DNA from: Branchipolynoe longqiensis
Lineage: Eukaryota > Annelida > Polychaeta > Phyllodocida > Polynoidae
Assembly (NCBI GenBank): GCA_030323885.1
Contig: CM059193.1
Span: 96,278,852 to 96,342,851 of the forward strand
Length of the DNA: 64,000 nt
Reading direction: 5' to 3'
The notes below the pieces were generated by a model. The model searched no databases, was not told where the DNA came from, and was given only the letters and a program-made list of their open reading frames with translations. The position numbers and the translations under genes were made by a program. Shown here one piece after another: positions 11,030 through 21,509 of this stretch. Numbering within the stretch: position 1 is the first letter of the stretch; every line of letters begins with the position of its first letter.

Positions 11030-12030
11030 TGACAATTACTAAATTAGTCACATCAGACAATAATCAGTAATAGCAAATGAAATTAGAAATAGCAGCTGAC
11101 AATTAGTAATAATAGCAGATGACAATTAGTAATAGCAGATGACAATTAGTAACACCAGATGACAATTAGCAACAGCATACAACAATTAGTAAAAGCAGAC
11201 GACAATTAGTAACATCAGATGACAATTAGTAATAGCAAATGACAATTATTAACAGCGGATGACAATTAGTAACAGCAGATGACACTTAGTAACAGCAGAT
11301 GACAATTAGAAACAGCAGATGACAATTAGTAATAGCAGACAATAATTAGTAATAGCAGACAACGATGATTAGTAATAGCAAATGAAATTAGAAATGGCAG
11401 ATGGCAATTAGTAATAATAACAGATGACAATTAGTAACATCGGATGACAATTAGTAACACCAGATGGCAATTAGTAACAGCAGATGACAATTAGTAATAT
11501 CAGACAACATTTAGTAAGAGCAGACAACAATTAGAAACAGCAGATGACAATTAGTAATAGCAGATGACAATTAGTAATATCCAACGACAATTAGAAACGT
11601 CATATGACAGTTAGCAACATCAGATGACAATTAGTAACAGTAGATGACAATTAGTAACAGTGGATGACAATTAGTAACAACAGATTACATTTAGTAACAT
11701 CATATGACAATTAGTGACATCGGATGACAATTAGCAACAGCGGATGACAATTAGTAACAGCAGATGACAATTAGAAACAGTGGATTCCAATTAGTAACAG
11801 TGGATTCCAATTAGTAACAACATATGGCATTAGTAACAGCAGACAACAATTAGTAATAGCAGATGACAATTAGTAACACCAGATGACAATTAGTAACAGC
11901 GGATGACAATTAGGTGGAACAGCCGGCAATTAGGAACACTGTTACTAACACTAGTAACAGCTGACAACGAGTAGCAATAGCAGACGACAGTTAGTCACAA
12001 CAGAAGACAATTAGTAACAGACGAATACTT
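11030..12030. repeat. 20-bp minisatellite (GACAATTAGTAACAGCAGAT)n
   Basis: Roughly 48 degenerate copies of a 20-bp unit; the most variable positions are in the AGCAGAT part. No open frame of note. The preceding stretch 10640-11030 already contains scattered GACAATT words, so the array grades into its flank. Confidence 0.95.
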
Positions 12031-12149
12031 AGCAGCACCAACTCACCCGCACGGCAATTGGCATCGTCATGTACGATGGGATTCTGTGGCCCAAGCTCCG
12101 AAGGCAATCTGCAACAAAAGCCAGGCGTCAGGTTGTTTGCACAGAGGGG

Positions 12150-12245
12150 CGGGGCGCGGGGTCGAGGGGGTGGGGGCGGAGGGGGGGGGGGGGCTGGATG
12201 GGGGGCGGGCTGGAGTGGGTGGGGACGGGCTGGAGGGGCGGGGTG
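12150..12245 (+). repeat. G-rich tract with quadruplex potential
   Basis: Successive G-runs including a run of 12 or more near 12179-12192, separated by short T/A/C spacers. This satisfies the simple four-G-run pattern many times over. No function is implied beyond structure-forming potential. Confidence 0.7.
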
Positions 12246-12463
12246 TAATCACACTCATGTCATAGCTGGTTCAGCTGTTCTGCAGTGACTTCAGCAGTAA
12301 CTGCATGTTCACATTAGGACTCCCGCTTAATGTGATATGCACAGTGGGATGAGGTACACGCCTCAATTTGTTGCAGATTGAGTAGTTTAGCAACATGAAG
12401 CCACCTATAACATAACCACAGTCCAATTAACAACACCTGTGTATTGTCTGCCCTAATTAAATA

Positions 12464-12636
12464 CAGTAAAACCTCTCTACATCCACCGACCATGGGGCTG
12501 CCTTTAAATGGTCCATTTAGGGAGGTGGTCGGTATAGGGTGTTTTTTGTTTGTATGGGCGATCACTTGGGAAAAGAAGGGATCGATATAGGGGAGTGGTC
12601 GATCTGTGGAGGTGGTCGGATAGAGAGGTTCTACTG
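12464..12636. mobile_element. pogo/Tigger-like MITE, 173 bp
   Basis: Left terminus CAGTAAAACCTCTCTA (from 12464) and the inverted right terminus CAGTAGAACCTCTCTA (ending 12636) differ by one base. They are flanked by TA on both sides (12462-12463 and 12637-12638), the target duplication of Tc1/mariner-type elements. CAGT termini with this ACCTCTCTA sequence are typical of pogo/Tigger-derived MITEs. There is no coding capacity. Confidence 0.9.
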
Positions 12637-13164
12637 TATATAAGCATACGGTAATTCCAAATGCCACTGGATCAAATGTCTCCTGGCTATAACCTTTAGG
12701 GACAAGCATCCTGGGGAAATGTCCGGGTCACTGAAATGTGCATTGAAGTCTTAAAGTTGCATAATCCGACATTTTGTCGTTGTCATAGATCATAGAGCCA
12801 CACATTCAGTTGTTTATTCTAATCCAGTTGATCAGTTTGAACTACTTCCTTCCCCCCCCCCTTTCTTGGGGGTGACGGTGTATTTATGCTGCCCATAAGG
12901 GTTATGTCTAATGACTTGTTTTCACCGCTAGACAGCAAAAGTCTCATGGTGGCCATTGATTTGTTACTTTCAGTTGTGTAGCTATCTACTGCATGTCATA
13001 CTCATATAGACGATGTTATTATATTCAGGTGTTCGGATGTATTTAAAGTGAAAACATGCAGAAATGCATGGTTCAAGTGAGTTGCAATATCTAAGTTGGC
13101 GATTAAAAGTGCATACTTGTTCTGGTATTAAACGATTGGTGTTTTAATCGGACTATTTCACATT

Positions 13165-13628
13165 GTAAATGTTGATTTCAACATTGGTAATTTAACCCGT
13201 GAAAAAGTACATACTAAACATCGAGGTGACTGCTGGCGCCATCTATAGTGTCCTGCTTAATAATAAAGGCTCCGACTGTGGTGCCATCTTCTGTAAATTT
13301 GCATAACGAGATGTGACACACTTTCTCTATAGACACTTCGACCAGAGCGTTTTGATCCACAGGACGTGTTCCCTCCTTTGGATTTAATTTCAACAAGATG
13401 CCGCTACTCAGGCACACATGATTCAAAGACCGAGACAAAAAGAGTAAGGAATAACAAGAAATAATTCACAAGAAGAAAGCGACCATTTGGGTCGAAGTCA
13501 GTGGCAATCCCGATCAATCTACCGGAAAATTCTGCTTGTGTTGGTTGAACAAGGACCGGTGCAAGCCCTGGACATGACAGCATCAACGCACGACACAAGG
13601 ATCGAGCTACGGAAGTCGGATTAACCAT
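13165..13628 (-). CDS. Conserved coding fragment, copy 1 (unknown protein)
   Basis: The minus-strand frame ending at 13214 encodes about 57 residues, from NPKEGTRPVDQNALVEV to IIKQDTIDGASSHLDV followed by a stop. Two more copies occur at 16.8 and 17.2 kb. Differences between copies 1 and 2 include synonymous changes (the Ala codon of GAF, the His codon of CHIS) and a shared reading frame and stop, which hints at past coding constraint. Upstream on the same strand a second open segment (13404-13628) contains CPGLAPVLVQPTQAEF and TDFDPNGRFLL, followed by a GT that could be a donor. Together they could be two exons of one gene, but no splice model is compelling. The protein is not recognised. 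The region downstream of the stop is also repeated among copies. Confidence 0.35.
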
Positions 13629-13639
13629 GGCCTGGCTAT

Positions 13640-16560
13640 TCTACATGAACGGATGGTCGATATCAGTGAAGGGATTGATGCTTGGGTCATCAGCTTCAAA
13701 GCATCGACTGTAATGTTTTGTACGCAATGAAAAACGGCTCATGACATCACGCCACGTGGAGGAGGCCATGACAGTATGCTCAATGTCTCACGAATGAGAT
13801 GGCGGTTTCCTCTGCTGGGAGGGTCGTCATTTTACCTACGACACGCATCAGGACGTCATTAATAAGGTACATCCATGGCTACTTTCATTCTATGACACTG
13901 CCATACAATCAACTCATTCATACAAACGATGTTGATATTTCTTGGACTCTCTGTTGACCTCAGCACGTTATGCCCTGTCATCATAACATTGCCAAGATAA
14001 GTCTACACATCGCCGCACAATCTCAAGCCTGTAACATTAACAGCTTGGGCTCGGGTTGTCCTACCCTCATTTAACACCAGTAGCCACAAATAGTTTTGCG
14101 CCTGTCTTGACATGTTCTTGCCGGTGTGAAACCTCTATTTACTCCCCGAGAGAGTGCGGCTGGTAACTTGCAAAAGCCAGCAGCACTTCAACACTTTTGC
14201 AGGCAGCTTTCATGAAAGGATGCAACTCTCACAGCAGAGAGCTAAATGGAGAGCGGCAGTCAAGTAATGAAAACAGTCTTTGTCGCATCACGACCGACAG
14301 CATGATGATGATGAGCCACACCCACAAAAAACAATGTCAATCATACGAGGGTACATTATGGCCAGTGCCACACAGGCTTCACATCGCCTATTACAACCAT
14401 AATACTACACCGTGGAAAATGAATGCTGACATCATGCCACATGGAGGCGGCCATGACACCTTGCTCAATTAGTCTTGGAGGAGCTCTTTGTATGACGCAC
14501 TACCGTTCAGGTCCTACTGGATACGAACAACTAACCGTGAACAAAAACAAATTAACTGACACTGCTATATGCTTAATAGTGCTATACCCTGTCATAATAC
14601 TCTCAGAGCCGAGCATGGAAAGAGCTTGTGCTTAGGTCCTCCTACTCTCAACAGACGGTGGCCATAGCCACAAAGCGGACGTCACTCACACAAGGGTGCA
14701 TTATGACTTCGCCAGAAGGGCTTTACATCACCGATTACAACCATACGGACGGTCTTCACAACTTTGATGCTATGGACGTCGGATTAACATGGCCTGGGTA
14801 CTTTGCCATGCCACGTGAGGTAGCCATGACACCATCATCATCTATCATGACAGGGATGGCCAGTTGCTCCGGCTATCCACCCTAGTCACCAGCATTCGTC
14901 AATACCACAGGTAGTCATACTGCTGTATACTTGACTCAGCACATCATGCCCTGTTATAATAACATTCAAGGCCGCATATCAAAGAGCTTGTGCTTGGGCT
15001 GGTCATACTCAGTCTCCACTCAGACAAGTAGCAACATTCGCCATACGGGCTTAACATTGCCATTACACCCATACTATTACACCGATGGCTACGCTCATTT
15101 ATGACACTGCCATACACTCAACTCGTTATTACACCCATAGACCATTCATATAGATGGTTCACAAGGCTCGCACATCAAAGAGCTGTGCTCGGCTGGCTCT
15201 ACTCGGGCAACAACCGGGCAAGTAGACATAGCCGTAAATAGTGTCATCCCTACGAGGGTACATTATGATGCATCGACATAGGCTCATATCTCCTCACAAT
15301 ACGCAGCATATAGGCATACTTCATGCCATATGGCCTTACCATTTCCTAACATTTTGACAATCATCTCAATCCAGGGTTTGTCAACACATGGTGGCCATCC
15401 CTTCAACCGACTATCACTTATGAAGGGGTGTTGTGACATTCGCCACATTGCCTTACACTACTGCCCAAATAGGAAGGTATGGGCTATGAGGACGCTCTGG
15501 GCTGATATGGCCTCCTCCAACAACCATAGGCGCATACACATCAAGCATTCCTCAATGGGAACTGGTTACCATCAACCAGTGCGACGGAACAGAGTTAACG
15601 CCTAATGAGCACTATGACCTAAATGCACGGATACAACTTTGATGTTATGGACGTCGGATTAACGTGGCCTGGCTACTTTGCCATGCCATGTGAGGCAGCC
15701 ATGATACCATCCTCATCTCACTGCTCTGGTGATAGGGGCGCTTCACATGGGGACTCTATGGGAAGTACTCTCTCTCTTGGTGCCATGCTCGGGCCATCTG
15801 AGGTCTAGTCTTCTGCTGGGCACGCACTTTATCCTCATCCGCAGTGACAATACCATCGTTAACTCTAAAATATCATCAAGGAGTTTTGGCTCAAAGCATG
15901 AATCATTGCATCACCGGAGGACCTCACCGATGGTCGGGTGGTTCAATACATTGCAAGGTGTATGGGCCCAACTACTAACCACCATCAACCACAACCACAT
16001 ATTTATAACCTGGGATTCGACTGCATTATTTTTGCCTCTCTTCCCAGGTTATCCACAATACCACAGTAGTGCCTCGACACCGCATAGTGGCCGCCCTCCC
16101 AGCTGTACATGGACAATAAGGTACAGCAGACCAATCTGTTCACGACATCCAGTGGCCTTCATGGTCACTCAGGTTGCATGAGGATCTGAGGCTAACACTC
16201 CTGGGCATCAATGTCTGTGTCATCATCCAAGACACCACTCAACTCATCGTCTCCTAGAGACTTTGCATTCCAATAACTCTGGTTCGCTTTCTGCCCAGCA
16301 TCTGCATGGGCGTGAGTATGTGTCCGGGACACCACATTGGCACAACGGCTGGCCTTCTTGACTCATGTGGCTACCACTCACATGTTCCTGGATTAATTTC
16401 AATCATAAAACTGGCCCTGTCCGTGGCGGGCCACCTAGCACCTGGTGCTTTCAATCATAAGACTAGCCCTGTCTGTGGCGGGCCACTTAGCACCCGGTGC
16501 GATAGCGCTACACACCATGCGTTCAACTCTCCATAGTTCTGCCTCCAAGGGTCATCTAGG
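13640..16560. repeat. Degenerate long repeat region
   Basis: Phrases recur at long spacing. TATGGACGTCGGATTAAC occurs at about 14771 and 15638, about 866 bp apart, each followed by a TTTGCCATGCCA...GAGG...GCCATGA block. Related wording appears at about 13612 and 14430. Short open frames here are not conserved between copies. I interpret it as an old large-unit repeat, about 0.8-0.9 kb per unit, in which no gene can be supported. Confidence 0.45.
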
Positions 16561-16788
16561 CAGGATGTCCGACAATTGGTCACTGGAGCTCTGCTACTCT
16601 GTCAACATACAACATCCAGTCTAGGCTTCCAATCCTCGAAATCTTAATAAATCAAACATCTCATGGCTTAAATGTAACAATGAAATAGTAAGAATAAATG
16701 CCACTTTATACTGTACTTGTCTTGCATTGGTTGAATTGTAAATGTTGATTTAAACATTGGTAATTTAACCCGCAAGAAAAAGTACATA

Positions 16789-16992
16789 CTAAACATCAAG
16801 GTGACTGCTGGCGCCATCTATAGTGTCCTGCTTAATAATAAATGCTCCGACTGTGGTGCCATCTTCTGTAGATTTGCATAACGAGATATGACACACTTTC
16901 TCTATAGACACTTCGACCAGAGCGTTTCGATCAACAGGACGTGTTCTCTCCTTTGGATTTACCTTCCCACCCAGCCAAACTACAACTGACAT
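16789..16992 (-). CDS. Conserved coding fragment, copy 2 (unknown protein)
   Basis: A minus-strand open frame of 67 codons starts with ATG (MSVVVWLGG) and joins the conserved part at NPKERTRPVDRNALVEV, ending with the same SSHLDV stop as copy 1. The residues before NPKE differ from copy 1, so the shared unit begins close to that point, as it would if that were an exon boundary or a repeat edge. No family is recognised. Confidence 0.35.
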   Translation of the reverse strand: MSVVVWLGGKVNPKERTRPVDRNALVEVSIEKVCHISLCKSTEDGTTVGAFIIKQDTIDGASSHLDV

Positions 16993-17170
16993 TCATGGGG
17001 CTACGTGCCTGAAATCCTCGAAATCTTAATAAATCAAACACTTCATGGCTTAAATGTAACAACGAAATAGTAAAAATAAATGCCACTTTATACTGTACTT
17101 GTCTTGCGTTGGTTGAATTGTAAATGTTGATTTCAACATTGGTAATTTAACCCACAAGAAAAAGTACATA

Positions 17171-17355
17171 CTATACATCGAGGCGACTGCTGGCACCATC
17201 TATAGTCTCCTGCTTAATAATAAATGCTCTGACTGTGGCGCTATCTTCTGTAAATTTGCATAACGAGATGTGATGCACTTTCTCTATAGACACTTCGACC
17301 AGAGCATTTCGATCCACAGGACGTGTTCTCTCCTTTTGGATTTACCGTCCCAGTT
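17171..17355 (-). pseudogene. Conserved coding fragment, copy 3 (frameshifted)
   Basis: Same fragment as the copies at 13.2 and 16.8 kb. One extra T in the TTTTGG run near 17336 shifts the frame relative to the NPKE start, and several residues differ (GTTV reads SATV, CHIS reads HHIS). The remainder stays open to a TAG at 17171-17173. This copy appears to be drifting. Confidence 0.4.
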
Positions 17356-17424
17356 AGGACGTCACAAGAATCTTCGGGCATCAGGCGTCATATTGTTAAG
17401 TAAATGCTTAACCACTTATGGGTG

Positions 17425-18290
17425 TGGGTCCGTATGTGTGTGTGTGTGTGGGTGTGTGGGTTTGTGGGTGTGTGGGTTTGTGCGTGTATGGGGGTGTTGG
17501 TGTGCGGGTGGGTGTGTTGGTGTGTGGATGGGAGATCTGCGGGTGTGTGGGTGGGTGTGAGTGTGTGGGTGGGTGTGGGGTGGGTGTGGTGGTGGGTGTG
17601 GGTGGGTGTGGGTGGGTGTGGGTGGGCGTGTGGGCGTGTGGGCGTGCGTGTGTGGGCATGTGGGTGTGTGGGTGCGTGTGGGTGGGTGTGTGCGTGTGTA
17701 GGGATGGGTGTGGGGATGGGTGAATCGGTGTGTGGGCGTGTGGGCGTGTGGGCGTGTGGGCGTGTGGGCGTGTGGGCGTGTGGGTGTGTGCGTATATGGG
17801 TATGCGTGTGTGTGGTGTGTTGGTGTGTTGGTGTGTGGGTGTGTGAGTGCTTTGGTGTGTTGGTGTGTGGGTGTGTGGGTGTGTGGGTGTGTGGGTGTGT
17901 TGATGTGTGGGTGGATTGGTTGGCGGTTGTGTGGGTGTGTGGGTTTGTGGATGTGTGGGTGTGTGGGTTGGTGGGTTTGTGGGTGTGTGGGTGTGTGTCT
18001 GTGTGTGTGTGTGTGGGGGTGTGTGGGTGTATGTGTATGTGGGTGTGTGGGTGTATGTGTACGTGTATGTGTATGGTAGGTGTGAGTGTGTGGGGGTGCG
18101 AGTGTATGTGAGTGGGGGTGCGAGGGTGTGTGAGTGTGGGTGTGGGTGTGGTGATTGTGAGTGTGTGTGAGTGTGTGTGTGTGTGAGTGCGCGAGCGCAT
18201 GTGTGTATGTGTGTGTGGATGTGTGGATGTGTGGATGTGCGTGTGGAAGTATGGATGTGTGGACGTGTGTTGGGGCGGCCTGTGGGTGGA
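17425..18290. repeat. GT-rich satellite (GTGTGGGTGTGTGGGC)n
   Basis: About 870 bp of GTGTGGGTGT/GTGGGCGTGT words, a (GTGTGGGC)-type run at 17720-17790 and TATGTG-rich parts toward 18060. Long Val/Cys/Gly frames on the plus strand and His/Thr/Pro frames on the minus strand come from the repeat. Confidence 0.95.
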
Positions 18291-18370
18291 CCGTGCCCCT
18301 GTGTGTGAATGTGTGTGGGGAGGGTCGGGCCGGGGGTCCGTGAGGTACTGATCACCTGAAGACGCCGCCC

Positions 18371-18415
18371 ACAGGACCCCCTCCCCCAACCCCCAACCCC
18401 CAACCCCCAACCCCC
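18371..18415. repeat. Short (AACCCCC)n array
   Basis: Five or more tandem AACCCCC heptamers after a C-rich lead. The motif is one C longer than the animal telomere repeat on this strand (AACCCT has a T), so it is only telomere-like. Confidence 0.8.
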
Positions 18416-18466
18416 GGTACCCAGCTGCCAGCTCGGGCCCGGGATGGGAATACACGACACGGCCTT

Positions 18467-18640
18467 ATTTGCATCTCATTGTAATGTAATGCGTCAAACT
18501 CACTTCCAAGTTGCAATATGCACTACCAACGTCCCGCCCCCATTTGCATATTAAGTAGGGGCGGCTTCAGGTTGAACACACCCGATCTCATCACATCGCC
18601 AGGCATAGGTGAGGCCGAACCCGGTGTCGCGCTTTAGATT
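18467..18640 (+). promoter_or_regulatory. Promoter-like block with two octamer motifs
   Basis: ATTTGCAT occurs at 18467-18474 and 18542-18549, exactly 75 bp apart. The second overlaps an AT-rich element (CATATTAAG) followed by GGGGCGG. The octamer is the POU-factor site found in histone and snRNA promoters. An ORF with ATG at 18698 lies about 150 bp downstream on the same strand. Between them, around 18575-18600, a stretch loosely resembles the internal region of 5S rRNA. The promoter role is an inference. Confidence 0.4.
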
Positions 18641-18697
18641 CTCAGTGTGTTTAGAGTATGTGTTAGGGGGTTCTGCGCTTGCGCGCGTTCGATTAAC

Positions 18698-18880
18698 ATG
18701 ACCCGGGCAACTCCGGTCAGCCCAGTTGCTAGAAATTCAAATGGAACACCGCGAGTGGAGTTGACAAAAACATGTCCAGTGTGCAAAAAGCTTAAACCAA
18801 CTCTTGGCTGGTGTAACCTTTGTTGTGAGCATAGCGTTCGAACATCAGCCGCAGTACTGCAGGCGATTGGTTTTCCTCAT
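18698..18880 (+). CDS. Small zinc-binding-type ORF, 3' end cut by a SINE
   Basis: From ATG at 18698 the frame encodes about 60 residues starting MTRATPVSPVARNSNG. It contains CPVCKKLKPTLGWCNLCCE, a Cys-x2-Cys-x10-Cys-x2-Cys arrangement that could bind one zinc ion. It then reads SVRTSAAVLQAIGF before running into SINE-derived sequence at about 18880, where the frame continues only through repeat DNA. It may be the N-terminus of a retroelement gag-type protein or a first exon. The promoter-like block upstream fits either. The family is not recognised. Confidence 0.4.
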
Positions 18881-19052
18881 TCCACTGCTCCTTGCCCTAT
18901 CCTAATAATGCCGAGCGTCTGGCTAGGAAGCGACAAGTATCAATTTTTAAATCATTGGTTTGACTCGACCAGGATTCGAACCCACGACCCCACGATCTAC
19001 CACACGGGAGACGGACGCTCTAACTCATTTGGCCATCCCGTCTGGTTAGCGA
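18880..19052 (-). mobile_element. tRNA-derived SINE (family S), partial
   Basis: Reading the minus strand, the head has an A-box-like GATGGCCAAATGAGTTAGAG and a good B-box GGTTCGAATCC (near 18970-18980). It continues into the body word ACTTGTCGCTTCCTAGCC and stops at ATAGGGCAAGG. The distal part of the body and the tail are missing. Other members of the same family lie at 21.0-21.5, 24.3, 39.3 and 53.5 kb. Confidence 0.85.
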
Positions 19053-19084
19053 TGTTGTTGTGTGTATGCCCTTTGTTGTTGGCG

Positions 19085-20400
19085 CAATGTTAAAAGACCA
19101 TCATCACTGTGTGTATTATGTGTATGTTGTTGTGTGTATAACTTTGTTGCTGGCATACTTTTAAAAGACCAGCATCACTGTGTGTAGTATTTGTATGTTG
19201 CGATGGGTACACCCTTTGTTGTTGGCACAATGTTAAAAGACCATCATCACTGTGTGTATTATGTGTGTGGTGCAGTGTGTATAATTTTGTTGTTGGCACA
19301 CTGTTAAAAGACCAGCTTCATTGTGTGTAGTATGTGCATGTTGGTGTGTGTATAACTTTGTTGTTGGCACAATGTTAAAACACCATCATTGTTGTGTGTA
19401 GTATATGTATGTTGCTGTGTGTATAACTTTGTTGTTGGAGCAATGTTAAAAGACCACCATCACTGTGTGTACTACGTGTATGTTGTTTTGTGTATGCCCT
19501 TTGTTGTTGGCACAATGTTAAAAGACCAGCATCACTGTGTGTAGTATGTGTATGGTGTTGTGTGTATAACTTTGTTGTTGGCACAATAATAAAAGACTAG
19601 AATCATTGGGTGTAGTATGTGTATGTTGTGGTGTGTATAGCTTTGTTGTTGACACAATGTCAAAAGACCAGCATCATTGTGTATAGTACCTGTATGTTGC
19701 TGTGTGTATAACTTTGTTGTTGGCACAATGTTAAAAGACCAGCATCATTGTGTGTAGTATGTGTATGGTGTGGTGTGTATGACTTTGTTGTTGGCACACT
19801 TTTAAAAGACCAGCATCGTTGTGTGTAGTATATGTATGTTGTTGTGTGTATAACTTTGTTGTTGGCACAATAATAAAAGACCAGCATCAGTGTGTGTAGT
19901 ACATGTATGTTGCTGTGTGTATAACTTTGTTGTTGGCACAATGTTAAAAGACCTGCATCGGTGTGTGTATTACGTGTATGTTGTGGTGTGCATAACTTTG
20001 TTGTTGGCACAATGTTAAAAGACCAGCATCATTGGGTGTAGTACGTGTATATTGTGGTGTGTATAACTTTGTTGTTGGCACTATTTTAAAAGACCAGCAT
20101 CATTGTATGTAGTACGTGTATATTGTGGTGTGTATAACTTTATTGTTGGCACAATGTTAACATACCAGCATCCCTGTGTGTACTCCGTGTATGTTGTGGT
20201 GTGTGTGCCCTTTGTTGTTGGCACAATTTTCAAAGACCAGCATCCCTGTGTGTAGTATGTGTACATTGCCATGTGTATAACTTAGTTGTTGGCACAATAA
20301 TAACAGACCAGCATCATTGTGTGTAGTATGTGTATGTTGTGGTGTGTATGCCCTTTGTTGTTGGCACCATTTTAAAAGACCAGCATCACTGTGTAAAATA
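19085..20400. repeat. 71-72-bp minisatellite
   Basis: About 18 copies of a unit beginning AAAAGACCAGCATCATTGTG and ending TTTGTTGTTGGCACAATGTT. Successive AAAAGACC starts at 19092, 19163 and 19235 give the 71-72-bp spacing. Variation is mostly single substitutions. Minus-strand frames of 60-116 codons arise because several units lack stops. Confidence 0.95.
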
Positions 20401-20509
20401 TTCTGATTTAACACAGCAACATGCACATACTACACACAGTGAGGCTGTTTTTTTAACATTGTGACAACAACACATTTATACACATGACAACATACATACT
20501 ATACACAGT

Positions 20510-20999
20510 TGTAAAGGTTACGACTCGAATCTGTGGTTGTGTAGGCAGGCTATAGTGAAATCAATACAGACAAAGAGAAAGGAAAAGTGTAAAGTGTGAA
20601 AGAAAGAGAGAGAGTCAAGCCCTTTGGTTTATTCTTTATATGGTACATGGGTTTATTGTAGAGTATCACCCCAACCTTTTCCCCCAATGGCAAACAAGCA
20701 TTCTTAGCTCTACCAATACAGTTCCAGCATTCCTGGTCCCCGTGGTTACCAGTGGTCTGCCCACCACCACCAATCTGTGTGGCTTCCCTGGCCACCCCCT
20801 GAGCGTGAGTGTGGTGGTCCTACCTAGCGGAGGGGTAGGCTCTGACTGCCCCTTACACACAGCCGTGCCAGCACCAATATGACTACACCACAAGCACTTA
20901 CACATATAGACATACATGCACCTGGTCATGTATACCTGATCAGTAATAGAACATTTGAATTCCCCCACCAATGCATTAAATCGGAATGCCGATTTTACA
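20510..20999 (+). mobile_element. LTR-like repeat, family B, copy 1
   Basis: A 490-bp block from TGTAAAGG to TTTTACA whose ends form the short inverted repeat TGTAAA/TTTACA. It shares most of its length with 41328-41851, including GGTTGTGTAG, AATCAATACA, TATATGGTACATGG and CTCTACCAAT words. Unlike the 41-kb copy it has no clear target duplication: a degenerate satellite lies on the left and SINE sequence begins right after the end. A deletion at one side is likely. Class inferred from the termini and from the 4-bp duplication of the other copy. Confidence 0.7.
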
Positions 21000-21505
21000 T
21001 TGTGACAGTGCACGCTCATGGTGGCTTTATATTGCTGCCCCACTGGGAAATTATGCCGCCGGCCCCATGACTTGATATCCCACTCATTCACATTATCGTG
21101 ACAATGAGATACCCAGTCCTTGCCCCTATCCTATTAATGATGAGTGCCAGGCTAGTTCTTGTTGCTGGAACCTGCTGAACCCGCCTGTATCCATCATTCC
21201 TCCTGAACCCTGCTGCTAACGATTTGTCATTTGAATGTTGTAAAGACATCCCCAGCTTCTACAACTGTCCTACCTGAAGATTAATCTTCAACCGAAGATC
21301 GGAACAATTTATCGGTGCCTTTCTCTGTTGCTGCAGTTCTGTAGCTGGTAACTGTCGTAAGGTTACAAACACCCCACAAATGCAATACCTGGCTAGGAAG
21401 CAACAGATATCAATTTCATATAAGTCATTGGTTTGACTGAACTCCCAAACTCCCCTGACTGCGAGGCCTACACTCTACCGATCCAGCCACCGCGCCCGCT
21501 AAAAG
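21000..21505 (-). mobile_element. SINE (family S) interrupted by a 215-bp insert
   Basis: The 3' body lies at 21000-21171 (GCTGCCCCACTGGGAAAT, then CCTATCCTATTAATG) and the tRNA-like head at about 21385-21505. In the intact member at 53.5 kb these parts are contiguous. Between them is an unrelated segment of about 215 bp, with GGCTAG present on both sides (ending 21171, and again near 21395). This looks like a target duplication. The insert itself has no ORF of note; on the minus strand it has a short exon-like open stretch bounded by AG and GT. Confidence 0.7.
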
Positions 21506-21509
21506 GGCA

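Larger units (their letters stand above)
16634..17360. repeat. Tandem duplication, about 382 bp, of the conserved fragment
   Basis: CCTCGAAATCTTAATAAATC occurs at 16634 and again at 17016. Each is followed by the same 100-bp leader, then AATTGTAAATGTTGATTT and the coding fragment. This makes copies 2 and 3 adjacent in direct orientation; copy 1 at 13.2 kb shares only the part from ATTGTAAATGTTGATTTC onward. Confidence 0.85.

Noticed and set aside
18371..18415. Interstitial telomere repeats
   Set aside because: The unit is AACCCCC, not AACCCT, and is short; it fits a C-rich simple repeat.
18570..18605. Possible 5S rRNA sequence
   Set aside because: Only about 25 bases near ACCCGATCTCATCACATCG resemble the internal 5S region; the rest of 5S is absent.
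18960..19050. Possible tRNA gene on the minus strand
   Set aside because: A- and B-boxes are good, but the sequence continues into the SINE body and recurs at several loci in the same context.
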